Below, piece by piece: positions 42,040 through 50,442 of a stretch of DNA of 64,000 nucleotides (position 1 is its first letter; each line of letters begins with the position of its first letter). The stretch comes from Mucilaginibacter terrenus. GTDB lineage: Bacteria; Bacteroidota; Bacteroidia; Sphingobacteriales; Sphingobacteriaceae. The stretch lies in assembly GCF_003432065.1 (NCBI RefSeq), contig NZ_QWDE01000002.1, positions 248,001 through 312,000 on the forward strand, in the 5' to 3' direction. The position numbers and the translations under genes are program-made. The notes beneath the pieces are model-generated. The model saw nothing but the letters and a program-made list of their open reading frames with translations. It was not told where the DNA came from and did not search any database.

Positions 42040-43875
42040 ATGTGCGGAATTGTTGGTTACATAGGCTTTCGTGATGCTTATCCTATTATTATAAAAGGCC
42101 TGCACAGGTTAGAGTACAGGGGTTATGACAGCGCAGGTATTGCTCTTGCAGAAAAGGGGCTGAAAGTTTATAAAAAGGCAGGGAAGGTAAGTGACCTGGA
42201 AGATTTCGTTAAAGGAATTACCTTTACTGCTACCGCAGGGATGGGCCACACCCGTTGGGCCACACACGGCCCGCCAAGCGACCGCAACTCGCACCCGCAC
42301 TCATCCGGTGATCGTAAGCTGACTATTATACACAATGGGATTATAGAAAATTACGGGGTTATTAAAGAAGCCCTGCTGGCTAAGGGACATGTTTTTAAAA
42401 GCGATACAGATACAGAGGTGTTGATACACCTGGTAGAAGATATACAAAAAAGCACTGGTCTTGACCTAAATGAAGCTGTGCGGCTGGCATTGAACCGCGT
42501 GGTTGGCGCTTACGCTATCGTTGTAATGAGTGCTGACAGGCCGGATGAGCTAATTGCTGCACGCAAGGGTAGCCCAATGGTAATAGGAGTTGGCAAAGGA
42601 GAATACTTGATAGCATCTGATGCAACACCTATAGTTGAGTATACCAAAAACGTCATCTATTTAAATGATAATGAAATAGCTTATATAAAACGCGATGACC
42701 TGCTGATCAAGAACATTGATAATACCGTACAAACCCCTTATATACAAGAGTTATCTTTAAAGCTGGAAATGCTGGAGAAAGGCGGCTACGACCACTTCAT
42801 GATGAAGGAGATATACGAGCAGCCGCGGTCTATACGTGATTGCCTGCGTGGGCGTATATACCCGGGCAGGGGAGAGGTACAGCTTGGCGGTATAAAGGAG
42901 TACGCGGATAAGCTGAGAAATGTTGACCGTATAATCATTGTTGCTTGCGGTACATCCTGGCATGCCGGACTTGTTGGTGAATACTTGATAGAAGAGTTCG
43001 CACGTGTTCCGGTAGAAGTTGAGTATGCTTCGGAGTTCAGGTACCGTAACCCCATCATCACATCTAAGGACCTTGTAATCGCAATATCGCAGTCAGGCGA
43101 AACTGCTGATACCATGGCTGCAATTGAACTTGCTAAAGAAAGAGGTGCCACTATCTTTGGTATTTGTAATGTAGTGGGGGCATCTATACCGAGGCTTACA
43201 CATGCCGGGGTATACACTCACGCAGGACCAGAAATTGGTGTAGCATCTACCAAGGCGTTTACTGCGCAGGTGTCGGTATTAACGCTTATGGCTTTTTACA
43301 TTGCACAGCAACGAGGAACCATTACACGCAACAAGTCTGTAGAGTATCTTACAGAACTAAATGAGATACCTGATCTGGTGGAACGCGCACTGAAAGCTAA
43401 CGATCAGGTGATAGCTATTGCCGAAAGATTTAAAGATTCTCCAAACTGTTTATTTTTGGGCAGGGGTAGTTCCTTCCCCGTTGCGTTGGAGGGCGCTTTA
43501 AAGCTCAAGGAGATATCTTACATACATGCGGAAGGTTATCCCGCTGCGGAGATGAAACATGGCCCTATCGCGTTAATTGATGCCGATATGCCGGTGATCT
43601 TTATCGCTACAAAGAATTCTTCTTACGAAAAAGTAGTAAGCAACATACAGGAAGTAAAAGCACGTGGCGGCCACGTAATAGCTATTGTATCCGAAGGCGA
43701 CACAGACGTAAAGGAAATGGCAGAATACGTGATTGAAATACCGCAAACCAGCGAAACGTTTGTGCCTTTACTGGCTACAATTCCGCTGCAGTTGCTTGCT
43801 TATCATATAGCAGTAATGCGCGGCTGTAACGTTGACCAGCCACGTAATCTCGCAAAATCGGTAACGGTAGAATAG
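42040..43875 (+). CDS. glmS: Glutamine-fructose-6-phosphate aminotransferase
   Basis: 611 residues. GlmS makes glucosamine-6-phosphate for peptidoglycan and lipid A. Cys2 is the glutaminase nucleophile (MCGIVGYIG); GHTRWATHG and HNGIIENY belong to the same domain. Two SIS domains (about 285-610) carry CGTSWHAGLVGEYLIEE, SQSGETADTMAA, LGRGSSFPVALEGALKLKEISYIHAEGYPAAEMKHGPIALID, and the C-terminal NLAKSVTVE. No glmS ribozyme is recognised upstream, only a perfect hairpin. Confidence 0.98.
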   Translation: MCGIVGYIGFRDAYPIIIKGLHRLEYRGYDSAGIALAEKGLKVYKKAGKVSDLEDFVKGITFTATAGMGHTRWATHGPPSDRNSHPHSSGDRKLTIIHNGIIENYGVIKEALLAKGHVFKSDTDTEVLIHLVEDIQKSTGLDLNEAVRLALNRVVGAYAIVVMSADRPDELIAARKGSPMVIGVGKGEYLIASDATPIVEYTKNVIYLNDNEIAYIKRDDLLIKNIDNTVQTPYIQELSLKLEMLEKGGYDHFMMKEIYEQPRSIRDCLRGRIYPGRGEVQLGGIKEYADKLRNVDRIIIVACGTSWHAGLVGEYLIEEFARVPVEVEYASEFRYRNPIITSKDLVIAISQSGETADTMAAIELAKERGATIFGICNVVGASIPRLTHAGVYTHAGPEIGVASTKAFTAQVSVLTLMAFYIAQQRGTITRNKSVEYLTELNEIPDLVERALKANDQVIAIAERFKDSPNCLFLGRGSSFPVALEGALKLKEISYIHAEGYPAAEMKHGPIALIDADMPVIFIATKNSSYEKVVSNIQEVKARGGHVIAIVSEGDTDVKEMAEYVIEIPQTSETFVPLLATIPLQLLAYHIAVMRGCNVDQPRNLAKSVTVE

Positions 43876-43898
43876 TTAGCCAAAACGGAACGATAGTT

Positions 43899-43921
43899 GT
43901 TTATCTACAGGATAGATAAAC
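43899..43921. repeat. 8-bp inverted repeat just upstream of the broken small gene
   Basis: GTTTATCT (43899-43906), 7-base loop, AGATAAAC (43914-43921), ending 9 bp before the ATG 43931. It could be an operator or an mRNA hairpin near the ribosome site. Confidence 0.55.
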
Positions 43922-43930
43922 TAAACTGTT

Positions 43931-44050
43931 ATGGCTACTAAAACAAAGAAGGACCCATGCTAGTCAGGCTACAAAAAAGAGGGTACAAAAGAGAAGAACG
44001 GAAAAACGGTTCCGAACTGTGTTAAAACTTTATCTAAAAAGAAAGACTAA
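43931..44050 (+). pseudogene. Small Lys/Cys-containing gene interrupted by an in-frame TAG
   Basis: Reading from ATG 43931 gives MATKTKKDPC, then TAG (43961-43963), then SGYKKEGTKEKNGKTVPNCV and KTLSKKKD before TAA at 44048-44050. The frame is unbroken except for the TAG. I recall short proteins with the pattern DPCWxGYxxxGxKxKxGKxVPNCV in Bacteroidota and phages; Trp (TGG) would be expected exactly at the TAG, one base change away. So it is either a nonsense-mutated gene or a readthrough site. A strong terminator follows 10 bp later. The intact product would be about 39 residues, very basic, with two Cys. Function unknown. Confidence 0.6.
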
Positions 44051-44060
44051 TTTCTTTTAT

Positions 44061-44097
44061 AACAAAGAGGCCGGAGCATTGCTCCGGCCTCTTTGTT
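44061..44097. terminator. Strong bidirectional terminator between the small gene and katA
   Basis: AACAAAGAGGCCGGAGC (44061-44077), ATT, GCTCCGGCCTCTTTGTT (44081-44097): a perfect 17-bp stem. The AT-rich outer ends serve as U-tract on either strand. Confidence 0.88.
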
Positions 44098-44113
44098 AAC
44101 ATTGAGTTATCGC

Positions 44114-45610
44114 TTAAACCGTAGGCATATGTTTCATGGTTTCCTGCAAATCTAATTGCAGGCCCTTGGCAATAGCCATACCCAGGTTAATGTCTGCCCT
44201 AAACCAGTGGCAAAGTTGGCGATTAGTAATCAGGTCTTTTTTAGGCCCTTCTATGCCACTCATGGAATTTACTACATTGGTTATCAAGTCTTGCTTGGCT
44301 TTCTCATCCATAAGGCGGTAGAGGTTGCCCGGCTGTGTGTAATGATCATTCTCACCCTCTGCATTGCGGTCGTACCAGTCTGCTACCTGGTTGCGCAGGT
44401 CCCAAGCAGGTTCTTTGTAGGTTTGATCAGCCTCTATTTCGTCAAAGCTATTTGGGAAGTAATTTGGTGCCGAGCCGCCATTGCCGTTTACAGCCATTAG
44501 TCCATCTCGTTGGTAATTGCTGACCAAATACGGACAACGGTTTACAGGTATCTGCTCGTAATTACCACCTAAACGATAACGATGAGCGTCAGGATAAGAC
44601 AGAATGCGTCCTTGCAACATCTTGTCGGGTGAGAAACCAACGCCATCTACTACGTGTGCCGGCGCAAAAGCCGCCTGCTCTACATGTGCAAAGTAATTAT
44701 CTGGATTTTCATTCAACTCCAATACACCCACATCAATAAGCGGGTAATCGCCATGTGGCCATACTTTAGTAAGATCAAACGGGTTAATGTGATATGTACG
44801 TGCATCCTCTTCAGGCATTACCTGCACTTTCAGGTTCCATTTTGGGAAGTCGCCATTGTCAATATGTGTAAGCAGGTCGTGCTGCGCAAAATCAGGGTTT
44901 TTGCCGCGCATAGCGCCTGCATCTTCATCGGTGAAGTTTTTAATACCCTGCTGGGTTTTAAAATGAAACTTCACCCAAAAGCGTTCGTTTTTGTCATTAA
45001 TGAATGAAAAAGTGTGGCTGCCAAATCCATCCATGTGGCGGTACCCATACGGCGTACCGCGGTCGCTCATCAGGATAGTTACCTGGTGCAGGCTCTCCGG
45101 GTTTAAGGACCAGAAATCCCACATCATTGTTGCGCTTTTGCAATTGGTGTAAGGGTCGCGTTTTTGGGTATGGATGAAGTCACCAAACTTCTTGGGATCC
45201 TTTACAAAAAAAACGGGTGTATTATTGCCAACGAGATCCCAGTTGCCATCCTCTGTGTAAAACTTCACAGCAAAACCACGGGGATCACGTTCGGTATCAG
45301 CTGAACCCTTTTCCCCACCTACTGTGCTAAACCTCAGGAATACTTTGGTTTGTTTGCCAATTGTGTTGAAAACCTTAGCCCTGGTGTATTTAGATATATC
45401 ATGCGTGACGGTGAACGTACCGTAAGCGCCCGAACCTTTCGCATGTACAACACGCTCTGGTATGCGTTCTCGGTTAAAGTGCGCCATTTTTTCGTGGAGG
45501 ATAAAATCCTGCAACAAGATGGGCCCACGTGGCCCAACGGTCATGGAGTTTTCGTTCTCAGCATAAGGAATTCCTGATGCGCTGGTGAGTTTTTTCTTAT
45601 TGGTATCCAT
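44114..45610 (-). CDS. katA: Monofunctional haem catalase
   Basis: 498 residues from ATG 45610 ([20 protein letters not shown]); ATG 45628 would add six residues. It degrades hydrogen peroxide. [18 protein letters not shown] carries the distal His, [24 protein letters not shown] the distal Asn region, and [24 protein letters not shown] the proximal Tyr haem ligand. It is a small-subunit type catalase by length. It is divergent from oxyR with about 90 bp between starts, so peroxide-induced control by OxyR is likely. A 7-of-8 -7 box (minus TATTGTTG, 45636-45643) is present. Confidence 0.96.
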   Translation of the reverse strand: MDTNKKKLTSASGIPYAENENSMTVGPRGPILLQDFILHEKMAHFNRERIPERVVHAKGSGAYGTFTVTHDISKYTRAKVFNTIGKQTKVFLRFSTVGGEKGSADTERDPRGFAVKFYTEDGNWDLVGNNTPVFFVKDPKKFGDFIHTQKRDPYTNCKSATMMWDFWSLNPESLHQVTILMSDRGTPYGYRHMDGFGSHTFSFINDKNERFWVKFHFKTQQGIKNFTDEDAGAMRGKNPDFAQHDLLTHIDNGDFPKWNLKVQVMPEEDARTYHINPFDLTKVWPHGDYPLIDVGVLELNENPDNYFAHVEQAAFAPAHVVDGVGFSPDKMLQGRILSYPDAHRYRLGGNYEQIPVNRCPYLVSNYQRDGLMAVNGNGGSAPNYFPNSFDEIEADQTYKEPAWDLRNQVADWYDRNAEGENDHYTQPGNLYRLMDEKAKQDLITNVVNSMSGIEGPKKDLITNRQLCHWFRADINLGMAIAKGLQLDLQETMKHMPTV

Positions 45611-45671
45611 AAATATTGGTTTGTACATCAAACATCAACAATATAATTCAATAGAAAAAATCAATATTTAT

Positions 45672-45680
45672 TATCTTTGC
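45672..45680 (+). promoter_or_regulatory. -7 promoter box for oxyR
   Basis: TATCTTTGC, a full TAnnTTTG match, 20 bp before the ATG 45701. It lies in the katA-oxyR divergent region, where an OxyR site would be expected. Confidence 0.65.
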
Positions 45681-45700
45681 ATAGCAATCATCTATATATA

Positions 45701-46636
45701 ATGACGATAACACAACTGGAGTATATAATAGCAGTAGACACTTACAGGAGCTTTGTTGGAGCGGCAGAAAAGTGCTTTGTTACGCAGCCAACCTTAAGTA
45801 TGCAGGTACAAAAGCTTGAGGAAACACTTGGGGTTAAGTTGTTTGACCGAAGTAAGCAGCCGGTAGTACCTACAGAAATAGGAGCGGAGATAATAGCCCA
45901 GGCGCGCGTATTGTTAGCGGAAAGCGAGAAGATCAAAGAGATAATTAGTGACCGACAGAAGGAGCTATCCGGTGAATTGAAAGTTGGCATAATACCAACA
46001 GTAGCACCTTATATATTGCCTAAAATAATACAAAGCTTTATAGAGAAGTATCCTGCTGTGAAACTGATTGTATGGGAACAAACAACCGAGCAGATTATTC
46101 AGCAGCTTAAATTAGGAACGCTGGACTGTGGTATATTGTCTACCCCATTGCATGAGGGTTCGCTTACCGAAGTGCCGGTGTTTTATGAAAACTTCGTAGC
46201 GTACGTATCCAAAAACAGCAAGCTATCGAAGAAGAAGCACATTGTGCCCGAAGACATAGACATGGAAGAGATGTGGGTGCTCAACGAAGGACATTGTATG
46301 CGCGAGCAGGTATTAAACATCTGCCAGCGCCGAAAAGCTACCAAAGGTTATCAGCATTTTGAATATAACACAGGCAGCGTGGAAACATTAAAGCGCATGG
46401 TGGACATGAACAATGGGGCAACCATTTTGCCGGAACTAGCCCTTGCAGACATGAATGAAAAGCAATGGGACAAGGTTCGCTACTTCAAAAGTCCGGAACC
46501 TGCCCGTGAAGTGAGCATTGTAATGCACCGAAACTTTTTAAAACGGCGTATGATAGAGGCCTTAAAAAACGAGATACTCAACTTTGTACCCAAGCGCCTT
46601 CGTACTAAAAAGAAAAAGGAGATTATAGATATCTAG
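45701..46636 (+). CDS. oxyR: Hydrogen peroxide-inducible regulator OxyR
   Basis: 311 residues from ATG 45701; an in-frame TTG at 45677 is rejected because it lies within the promoter -7 box. LysR family: helix-turn-helix (about 1-60, ITQLEYIIAVDTYRSFVGAAEKCFVTQPTLSMQVQKLE), then the effector domain. The redox pair is present at Cys199 and Cys208 (EGHCMREQVLNIC), at the same numbers as in E. coli OxyR, so disulfide switching by peroxide is expected. It is divergent from katA. Confidence 0.95.
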   Translation: MTITQLEYIIAVDTYRSFVGAAEKCFVTQPTLSMQVQKLEETLGVKLFDRSKQPVVPTEIGAEIIAQARVLLAESEKIKEIISDRQKELSGELKVGIIPTVAPYILPKIIQSFIEKYPAVKLIVWEQTTEQIIQQLKLGTLDCGILSTPLHEGSLTEVPVFYENFVAYVSKNSKLSKKKHIVPEDIDMEEMWVLNEGHCMREQVLNICQRRKATKGYQHFEYNTGSVETLKRMVDMNNGATILPELALADMNEKQWDKVRYFKSPEPAREVSIVMHRNFLKRRMIEALKNEILNFVPKRLRTKKKKEIIDI

Positions 46637-46639
46637 TGA

Positions 46640-47050
46640 TTAATCTTCCTGCGTGGCAGATTGTATTGCCATCCGTATCTTATTGGCAGTGGCTTGTAGC
46701 TGCTCCGGAGGAAAGGAAAGCTTGGGTCGTGAAAAGTTCATATCATCTACCCGGTTCATTGGGATAAGGTGTATGTGCGCGTGAGGTACCTCCAGGCCAA
46801 TGACGGCTACGCCAACCTTTTTGCATAGGACAGCTTTTTTAAGCCCGGTAGCTACTATTTTAGCAAAGATCTGCAACTCATTATAGATCACATCATCCAG
46901 ATCGAAGATGTAATCAACTTCTTGTTTTGGAATAACCAGCACATGGCCTTCTGCCAGCGGACTGATATCCAAAAATGCGAGAAAGTCATCCGTCTCTGCA
47001 ACTTTATAGGCTGGTATCTCGCCTGCAACTATTTTAGAAAAGATGGTCAT
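46640..47050 (-). CDS. HIT-family nucleotide hydrolase
   Basis: 136 residues. The histidine triad EVPHAHIHLIP gives the H-x-H-x-H catalytic motif; IFSKIVAGEIPAYKVAETDDFLAFLDISPLAEGHVLVIPK is the standard N-terminus. HIT proteins of this Hint branch hydrolyse AMP-lysine-type and other nucleoside phosphoramidates. It follows greA by 67 bp on the same strand, a pairing I recall in Bacteroidota, and ends 3 bp from the convergent oxyR stop. Confidence 0.94.
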   Translation of the reverse strand: MTIFSKIVAGEIPAYKVAETDDFLAFLDISPLAEGHVLVIPKQEVDYIFDLDDVIYNELQIFAKIVATGLKKAVLCKKVGVAVIGLEVPHAHIHLIPMNRVDDMNFSRPKLSFPPEQLQATANKIRMAIQSATQED

Positions 47051-47117
47051 GAGTTATCGTATAAATCAGCAACCTGGTTGATAAAATATTTCTACCAACC
47101 AGCTTGCTGGTGGTTTG

Positions 47118-47591
47118 TTACCTGCTTATTTCCAGTATTTCAAATTCAATTTTACCGGCTGGAACAGTAATTTCTGTACGCTCTCCAACCTTTTTGCCTA
47201 GCAGTCCTTTTGCAATAGGAGACGCTACGGATATTTTGCCCGCCTTCAGATCGGCTTCACTTTCAGACACCAGCTGGTAGCTCATGGTAGCGCCGTTCTT
47301 AACGTTCTTGATTTTTACTTTCGACAATGCCAGTACCTTTGATGTGTCAAGCTTAGACTCATCAAGTAAACGTGCGTTGGCAAGTGTTTCCTGCATCAGA
47401 GCTATTTTAGTTTCGTGCAGGCCCTGTGCTTCTTTCGCAGCATCATATTCGGCATTTTCAGACAAGTCGCCTTTATCCCGTGCTTCGGCAATTGCTTTAG
47501 CAATGTTAGCACGGCCGGTAGTTTTTAATTGTTGTAATTCTTCTTTCAGTTTCTCTAAACCTTCTTTGGTAAAGTATGATACCTCTGCCAT
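47118..47591 (-). CDS. greA: Transcription elongation factor GreA
   Basis: 157 residues. GreA stimulates cleavage of backtracked RNA in RNA polymerase. The N-terminal coiled coil (about 1-75, YFTKEGLEKLKEELQQLKTTGRANIAKAIAEARDKGDLSENAEYDAAKEAQ) has the acidic tip DLSENAEYDAAKE; the C-terminal FKBP-like domain contains SVASPIAKGLLGKKVGE. A hairpin followed by an eight-base T-run (minus strand) lies 39 bp upstream of the start. Confidence 0.97.
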   Translation of the reverse strand: MAEVSYFTKEGLEKLKEELQQLKTTGRANIAKAIAEARDKGDLSENAEYDAAKEAQGLHETKIALMQETLANARLLDESKLDTSKVLALSKVKIKNVKNGATMSYQLVSESEADLKAGKISVASPIAKGLLGKKVGERTEITVPAGKIEFEILEISR

Positions 47592-47629
47592 AAAACCCTT
47601 ATTAAATAAATAAACCTTTGTTGAGGCGC

Positions 47630-47669
47630 AAAAAAAACCGCCCTACTATTTACAGCAAACAGAAGGGCG
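47630..47669 (-). terminator. Hairpin with T-run upstream of greA
   Basis: Minus strand: CGCCCT (47664-47669), a 19-base loop, AGGGCG (47639-47644), G, and eight T (47630-47637). It can be a second terminator for the upstream dehydrogenase gene, or an attenuator if greA transcription begins before it. Confidence 0.5.
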
Positions 47670-47677
47670 AATGGCCT

Positions 47678-47722
47678 TAAAAAACAAACAAGACTACGTC
47701 GGCGGGGCCTGCATAGTCTTGT
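47678..47722 (-). terminator. Intrinsic terminator after the 2-hydroxyacid dehydrogenase gene
   Basis: Minus strand: ACAAGACTA (47714-47722) pairs with TAGTCTTGT (47688-47696), with an inner GGC/GCC pair in the loop, followed by TTGTTTTTT. Confidence 0.7.
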
Positions 47723-47818
47723 CTTGTGTTAAACGAAGATAAGAGAATTAAATTTTATTCTCCAAATTTTTGTTTGGGGTTGTCTTGTCAATTACAATAG
47801 TGAGTGTCAACAACTACA

Positions 47819-48748
47819 TCAAACTTGCATGTCTTTTAGTTTGCGTGCCATAACTTCGCTGATCTTGCGGTAACTATCAAACGTCCATCCTGCTACATGA
47901 GGGGTAAGTATTACTTTACCTTGTTGCTTCAGTTCGTCAAACCAGGGCTGCTCTCCAAGAGCAGGAAACTTCTCTACTTCTAAAACATCCAAGCCGGCGC
48001 CAAGTACCTTACCCTCTTCGATAGCGTTCAGCACAGCTGTGGTTTTTACCACCTTTCCGCGGGAAGTATTAATCAAGAATATAGGCTTTTTAAAGTGAAA
48101 GAAGTATTCATCGTTCACCAGGCCGTTGGTTTCGGCAGTAAGCGGCACATGGAGGCTTAACACATCACTATGTTTAACAATTTCTTCCATGCTTACTTCG
48201 CGCACATACCTGTCGCTAAAGCCGGTTTTGTATTTATCGTAGGCAATAACACTTACACCAAAGCCGGATAGTTTTTTAGCAAAACTTTGCCCCATGTGGC
48301 CATAGCCAATTAAACCTACGGTCTTACCTTTAAGTTCATGACCACGGTTAGGTTCACGGCGCCACGATCCGGCACGTACTTCGGCATCTGAGGTGTTTAT
48401 GTTGTTCATCAGCGACAGCAACAAGCCTATGGCATGTTCACCTACTGCGTCGGAGTTTCCTTCTGGTGCATTTATTAAGGTAATGTTATTGGCTGTTGCA
48501 TATTCCTCATCAATATTGTCCATGCCAGCTCCGGCGCGGCAGATAAAGCGCAGGTTAGGCGCAAGGTCAATCACCCTTTTATCTACCTGGAACTTCGATC
48601 GGATCACCAGGCCCTCATAATTGTTAAGTATACCATAAGCTTCATCTGCTTTTATGGTGGGCTGGTAGTCGCAGGTGTATCCTAAAGCTTCTGCTTGTTC
48701 TACAAATACGGGATGGATATCGTCTACTATAAGTATGCTCTTTTTCAA
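47819..48748 (-). CDS. 2-hydroxyacid dehydrogenase (3-phosphoglycerate dehydrogenase-like)
   Basis: 309 residues from TTG 48748. The D-2-hydroxyacid dehydrogenase core is intact: ICRAGAGMDNIDEEYA, the NAD Rossmann motif GLIGYGHMGQSFA, LINTSRGKVV with the substrate Arg region, and ILTPHVAGWTFDS with the catalytic His. It lacks the C-terminal ACT domain of full SerA enzymes, so serine feedback is not expected. It may serve serine synthesis or another hydroxyacid. A full -7 box lies just upstream. Confidence 0.9.
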   Translation of the reverse strand: MKKSILIVDDIHPVFVEQAEALGYTCDYQPTIKADEAYGILNNYEGLVIRSKFQVDKRVIDLAPNLRFICRAGAGMDNIDEEYATANNITLINAPEGNSDAVGEHAIGLLLSLMNNINTSDAEVRAGSWRREPNRGHELKGKTVGLIGYGHMGQSFAKKLSGFGVSVIAYDKYKTGFSDRYVREVSMEEIVKHSDVLSLHVPLTAETNGLVNDEYFFHFKKPIFLINTSRGKVVKTTAVLNAIEEGKVLGAGLDVLEVEKFPALGEQPWFDELKQQGKVILTPHVAGWTFDSYRKISEVMARKLKDMQV

Positions 48749-48763
48749 TGCTAAAGCGTTTGC

Positions 48764-48772
48764 GCAAAAGTA
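48764..48772 (-). promoter_or_regulatory. -7 promoter box for the 2-hydroxyacid dehydrogenase gene
   Basis: Minus strand TACTTTTGC, a full TAnnTTTG match. It lies within a 10-bp palindrome TTTGCGCAAA (48759-48768), like the box at 16735. Confidence 0.6.
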
Positions 48773-48887
48773 AATATTTCAGTAAAGCAATCATATCGAG
48801 CTGAGCAGGACCCTGTCATTTATTCCTCATTTTAAAACTGGCACGTAAATAGCGTGTTTATGAAGGCCGCTTAATGGCTATAGTAAG

Positions 48888-49451
48888 ATGAATCTTTCGT
48901 TTAAAAAAACACGTTTCGATATCAAGAGGTATGCAGAGAAGCTTTCCCATGAGGGCTTTAAGCAGATATTTGACCATATAGACCAGCTAAATATTAAAAA
49001 AGGTGTGGACACCATGGGATTGGATAAGTTTATCAACCAGTGCGCATATTTAGCAGCCGGCTCGGGTGCCCTCTCGGGAACCGGTGGTTTTATAACTATG
49101 ATTGTAGGGATGCCTGTAGACTTTGTGAACCTGATCACCCAGCAATTCCGGGTAACTATGGCTGTCATGTATTATAGCAGAGGACATAGCCGGTTTACTT
49201 TTGAAGACTTCATGTCCCTTATAGCTACATCTTTAAAGATAGAGGCCGGTGTATCCGTAACTAAAACGATGATGGAAAAGGTAGCCGAAAAGCTGCTGCT
49301 GGCTTTTGGCGTGCGCACGGCGGAAAGACTGGTGCCTGTTGTAGGTGCTGTTATTGGAGGCGCAACCAATTATATATTTGTAAAGCGTATGGCAGACTCC
49401 GTTAAGAAAATGCACAATGTGGTAGATGCAGAAGTAATAGAAATTAAATAG
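48888..49451 (+). CDS. EcsC-family-like protein
   Basis: 187 residues, no signal peptide. A glycine-rich hydrophobic stretch (about 50-80: AAGSGALSGTGGFITMIVGMPVDFVNLITQQFR) is followed by AAEK-type helices and a second hydrophobic segment, ERLVPVVGAVIGGATNYIFVKRMADSVKK (about 145-173). This GxxPxxG plus VGAVIGG pattern is that of EcsC-like proteins, which probably associate with membranes. Function unknown. It stands alone, with no clear promoter in the 140 bp upstream. Confidence 0.72.
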   Translation: MNLSFKKTRFDIKRYAEKLSHEGFKQIFDHIDQLNIKKGVDTMGLDKFINQCAYLAAGSGALSGTGGFITMIVGMPVDFVNLITQQFRVTMAVMYYSRGHSRFTFEDFMSLIATSLKIEAGVSVTKTMMEKVAEKLLLAFGVRTAERLVPVVGAVIGGATNYIFVKRMADSVKKMHNVVDAEVIEIK

Positions 49452-49470
49452 ATAGCTTATATCAGCACGG

Positions 49471-50256
49471 TTAATCTTGCCGAGCCGCTTCTATCTCGTT
49501 AGTGAGTTTAACAAAATCAGCAACGCTCAGGCGTTCAGCTCTGAGGTCCAGAGTAGCGTTTTCTGTCATTTTCTCTTTATTTATAAGAGATGATAACGCG
49601 TTTCGCAAAGTTTTACGCCGTTGGTTGAATCCGGCCTTAACCACTTGCCAAAACAGCTTTTCATCACAGCCAAGTGCTTCCGTTTCGTTTCTTGTGAGCC
49701 GGATAACTGCCGACAGTACTTTGGGCGGCGGGTTGAAAACGCCGGCTTTAACAGTGAATAGATATTCTACCTTGTAGTACGCCTGTAGAAATACACTAAG
49801 AATACCATATTCTTTGCTGCCCGGTTTGGCTGCGCAACGTTCGGCCACTTCCTTTTGAAACATGCCTACAACCTCTGCAACTTGCTGCCGGTTATCTAAT
49901 ATTTTGAAAAGAATTTGTGACGATATGTTATAAGGAAAATTGCCTGCTACCGCCATCTTATCCTGAAAGAGGCTTTTAAAATTTAGCTCCAGGAAATCTG
50001 CATTGATTAGCCTGTTGCCAAGCTGAGGGTATTTTTTTCGAAGGAATTCGTAAGACTCTGTATCTATATCAATCAAAAACACCTCCATCTCCGGTTTTTG
50101 CAGTAGGAAGTCAGAGAGGATGCCCATGCCCGGGCCAACTTCAAGTACCTGGGTGTACCTGCCTTCCGGGCGTAAGCTGTCTACGGTTTTTTGGGCAATG
50201 TTCTTGTCGGTCAGGAAGTGCTGCCCTAAATGTTTCTTTGCCCTTACTAGTGTCAT
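49471..50256 (-). CDS. rsmA: 16S rRNA dimethyladenosine transferase
   Basis: 261 residues from ATG 50256 (MTLVRAKKHLGQHFL), preferred to an in-frame start seven codons earlier because the family begins here. RsmA/KsgA dimethylates A1518 and A1519 of 16S rRNA. LEVGPGMGILSDFLL is the SAM loop, NFPYNISS the NxPY catalytic motif, and FNQRRKTLRNALSSL the C-terminal rRNA-binding part. It is divergent from pdxA, with which it is often associated. Confidence 0.96.
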   Translation of the reverse strand: MTLVRAKKHLGQHFLTDKNIAQKTVDSLRPEGRYTQVLEVGPGMGILSDFLLQKPEMEVFLIDIDTESYEFLRKKYPQLGNRLINADFLELNFKSLFQDKMAVAGNFPYNISSQILFKILDNRQQVAEVVGMFQKEVAERCAAKPGSKEYGILSVFLQAYYKVEYLFTVKAGVFNPPPKVLSAVIRLTRNETEALGCDEKLFWQVVKAGFNQRRKTLRNALSSLINKEKMTENATLDLRAERLSVADFVKLTNEIEAARQD

Positions 50257-50442
50257 TCCTGTAGAATATTTGGGCAAATTAAGGCATATTTGTGCTTTAT
50301 TAAGGAATTATAAACTTAAAATCTTTTTATTTGCTGTTTCAGGTAAGAACATAAAGTTCAAATACCAAAGCAATTACAACCTCCGGTGTTCACATCAGAT
50401 ACAATGTTGTCATGAGGTAAATACCGGCTCAATCATACTAAA

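Noticed and set aside
45632..45671. Canonical OxyR binding site (ATAG-N7-CTAT repeats) between katA and oxyR
   Set aside because: The AT-rich region has ATAG and TTATC pieces, but the spacing does not give a convincing four-part OxyR site, so none is annotated.
45677..45700. Upstream in-frame TTG start for oxyR
   Set aside because: The TTG is part of the -7 promoter box TATCTTTG. The same trap occurs at 52880 (yceD-like), 61674 (trmD) and about 36575 (carB). Later starts match the families.
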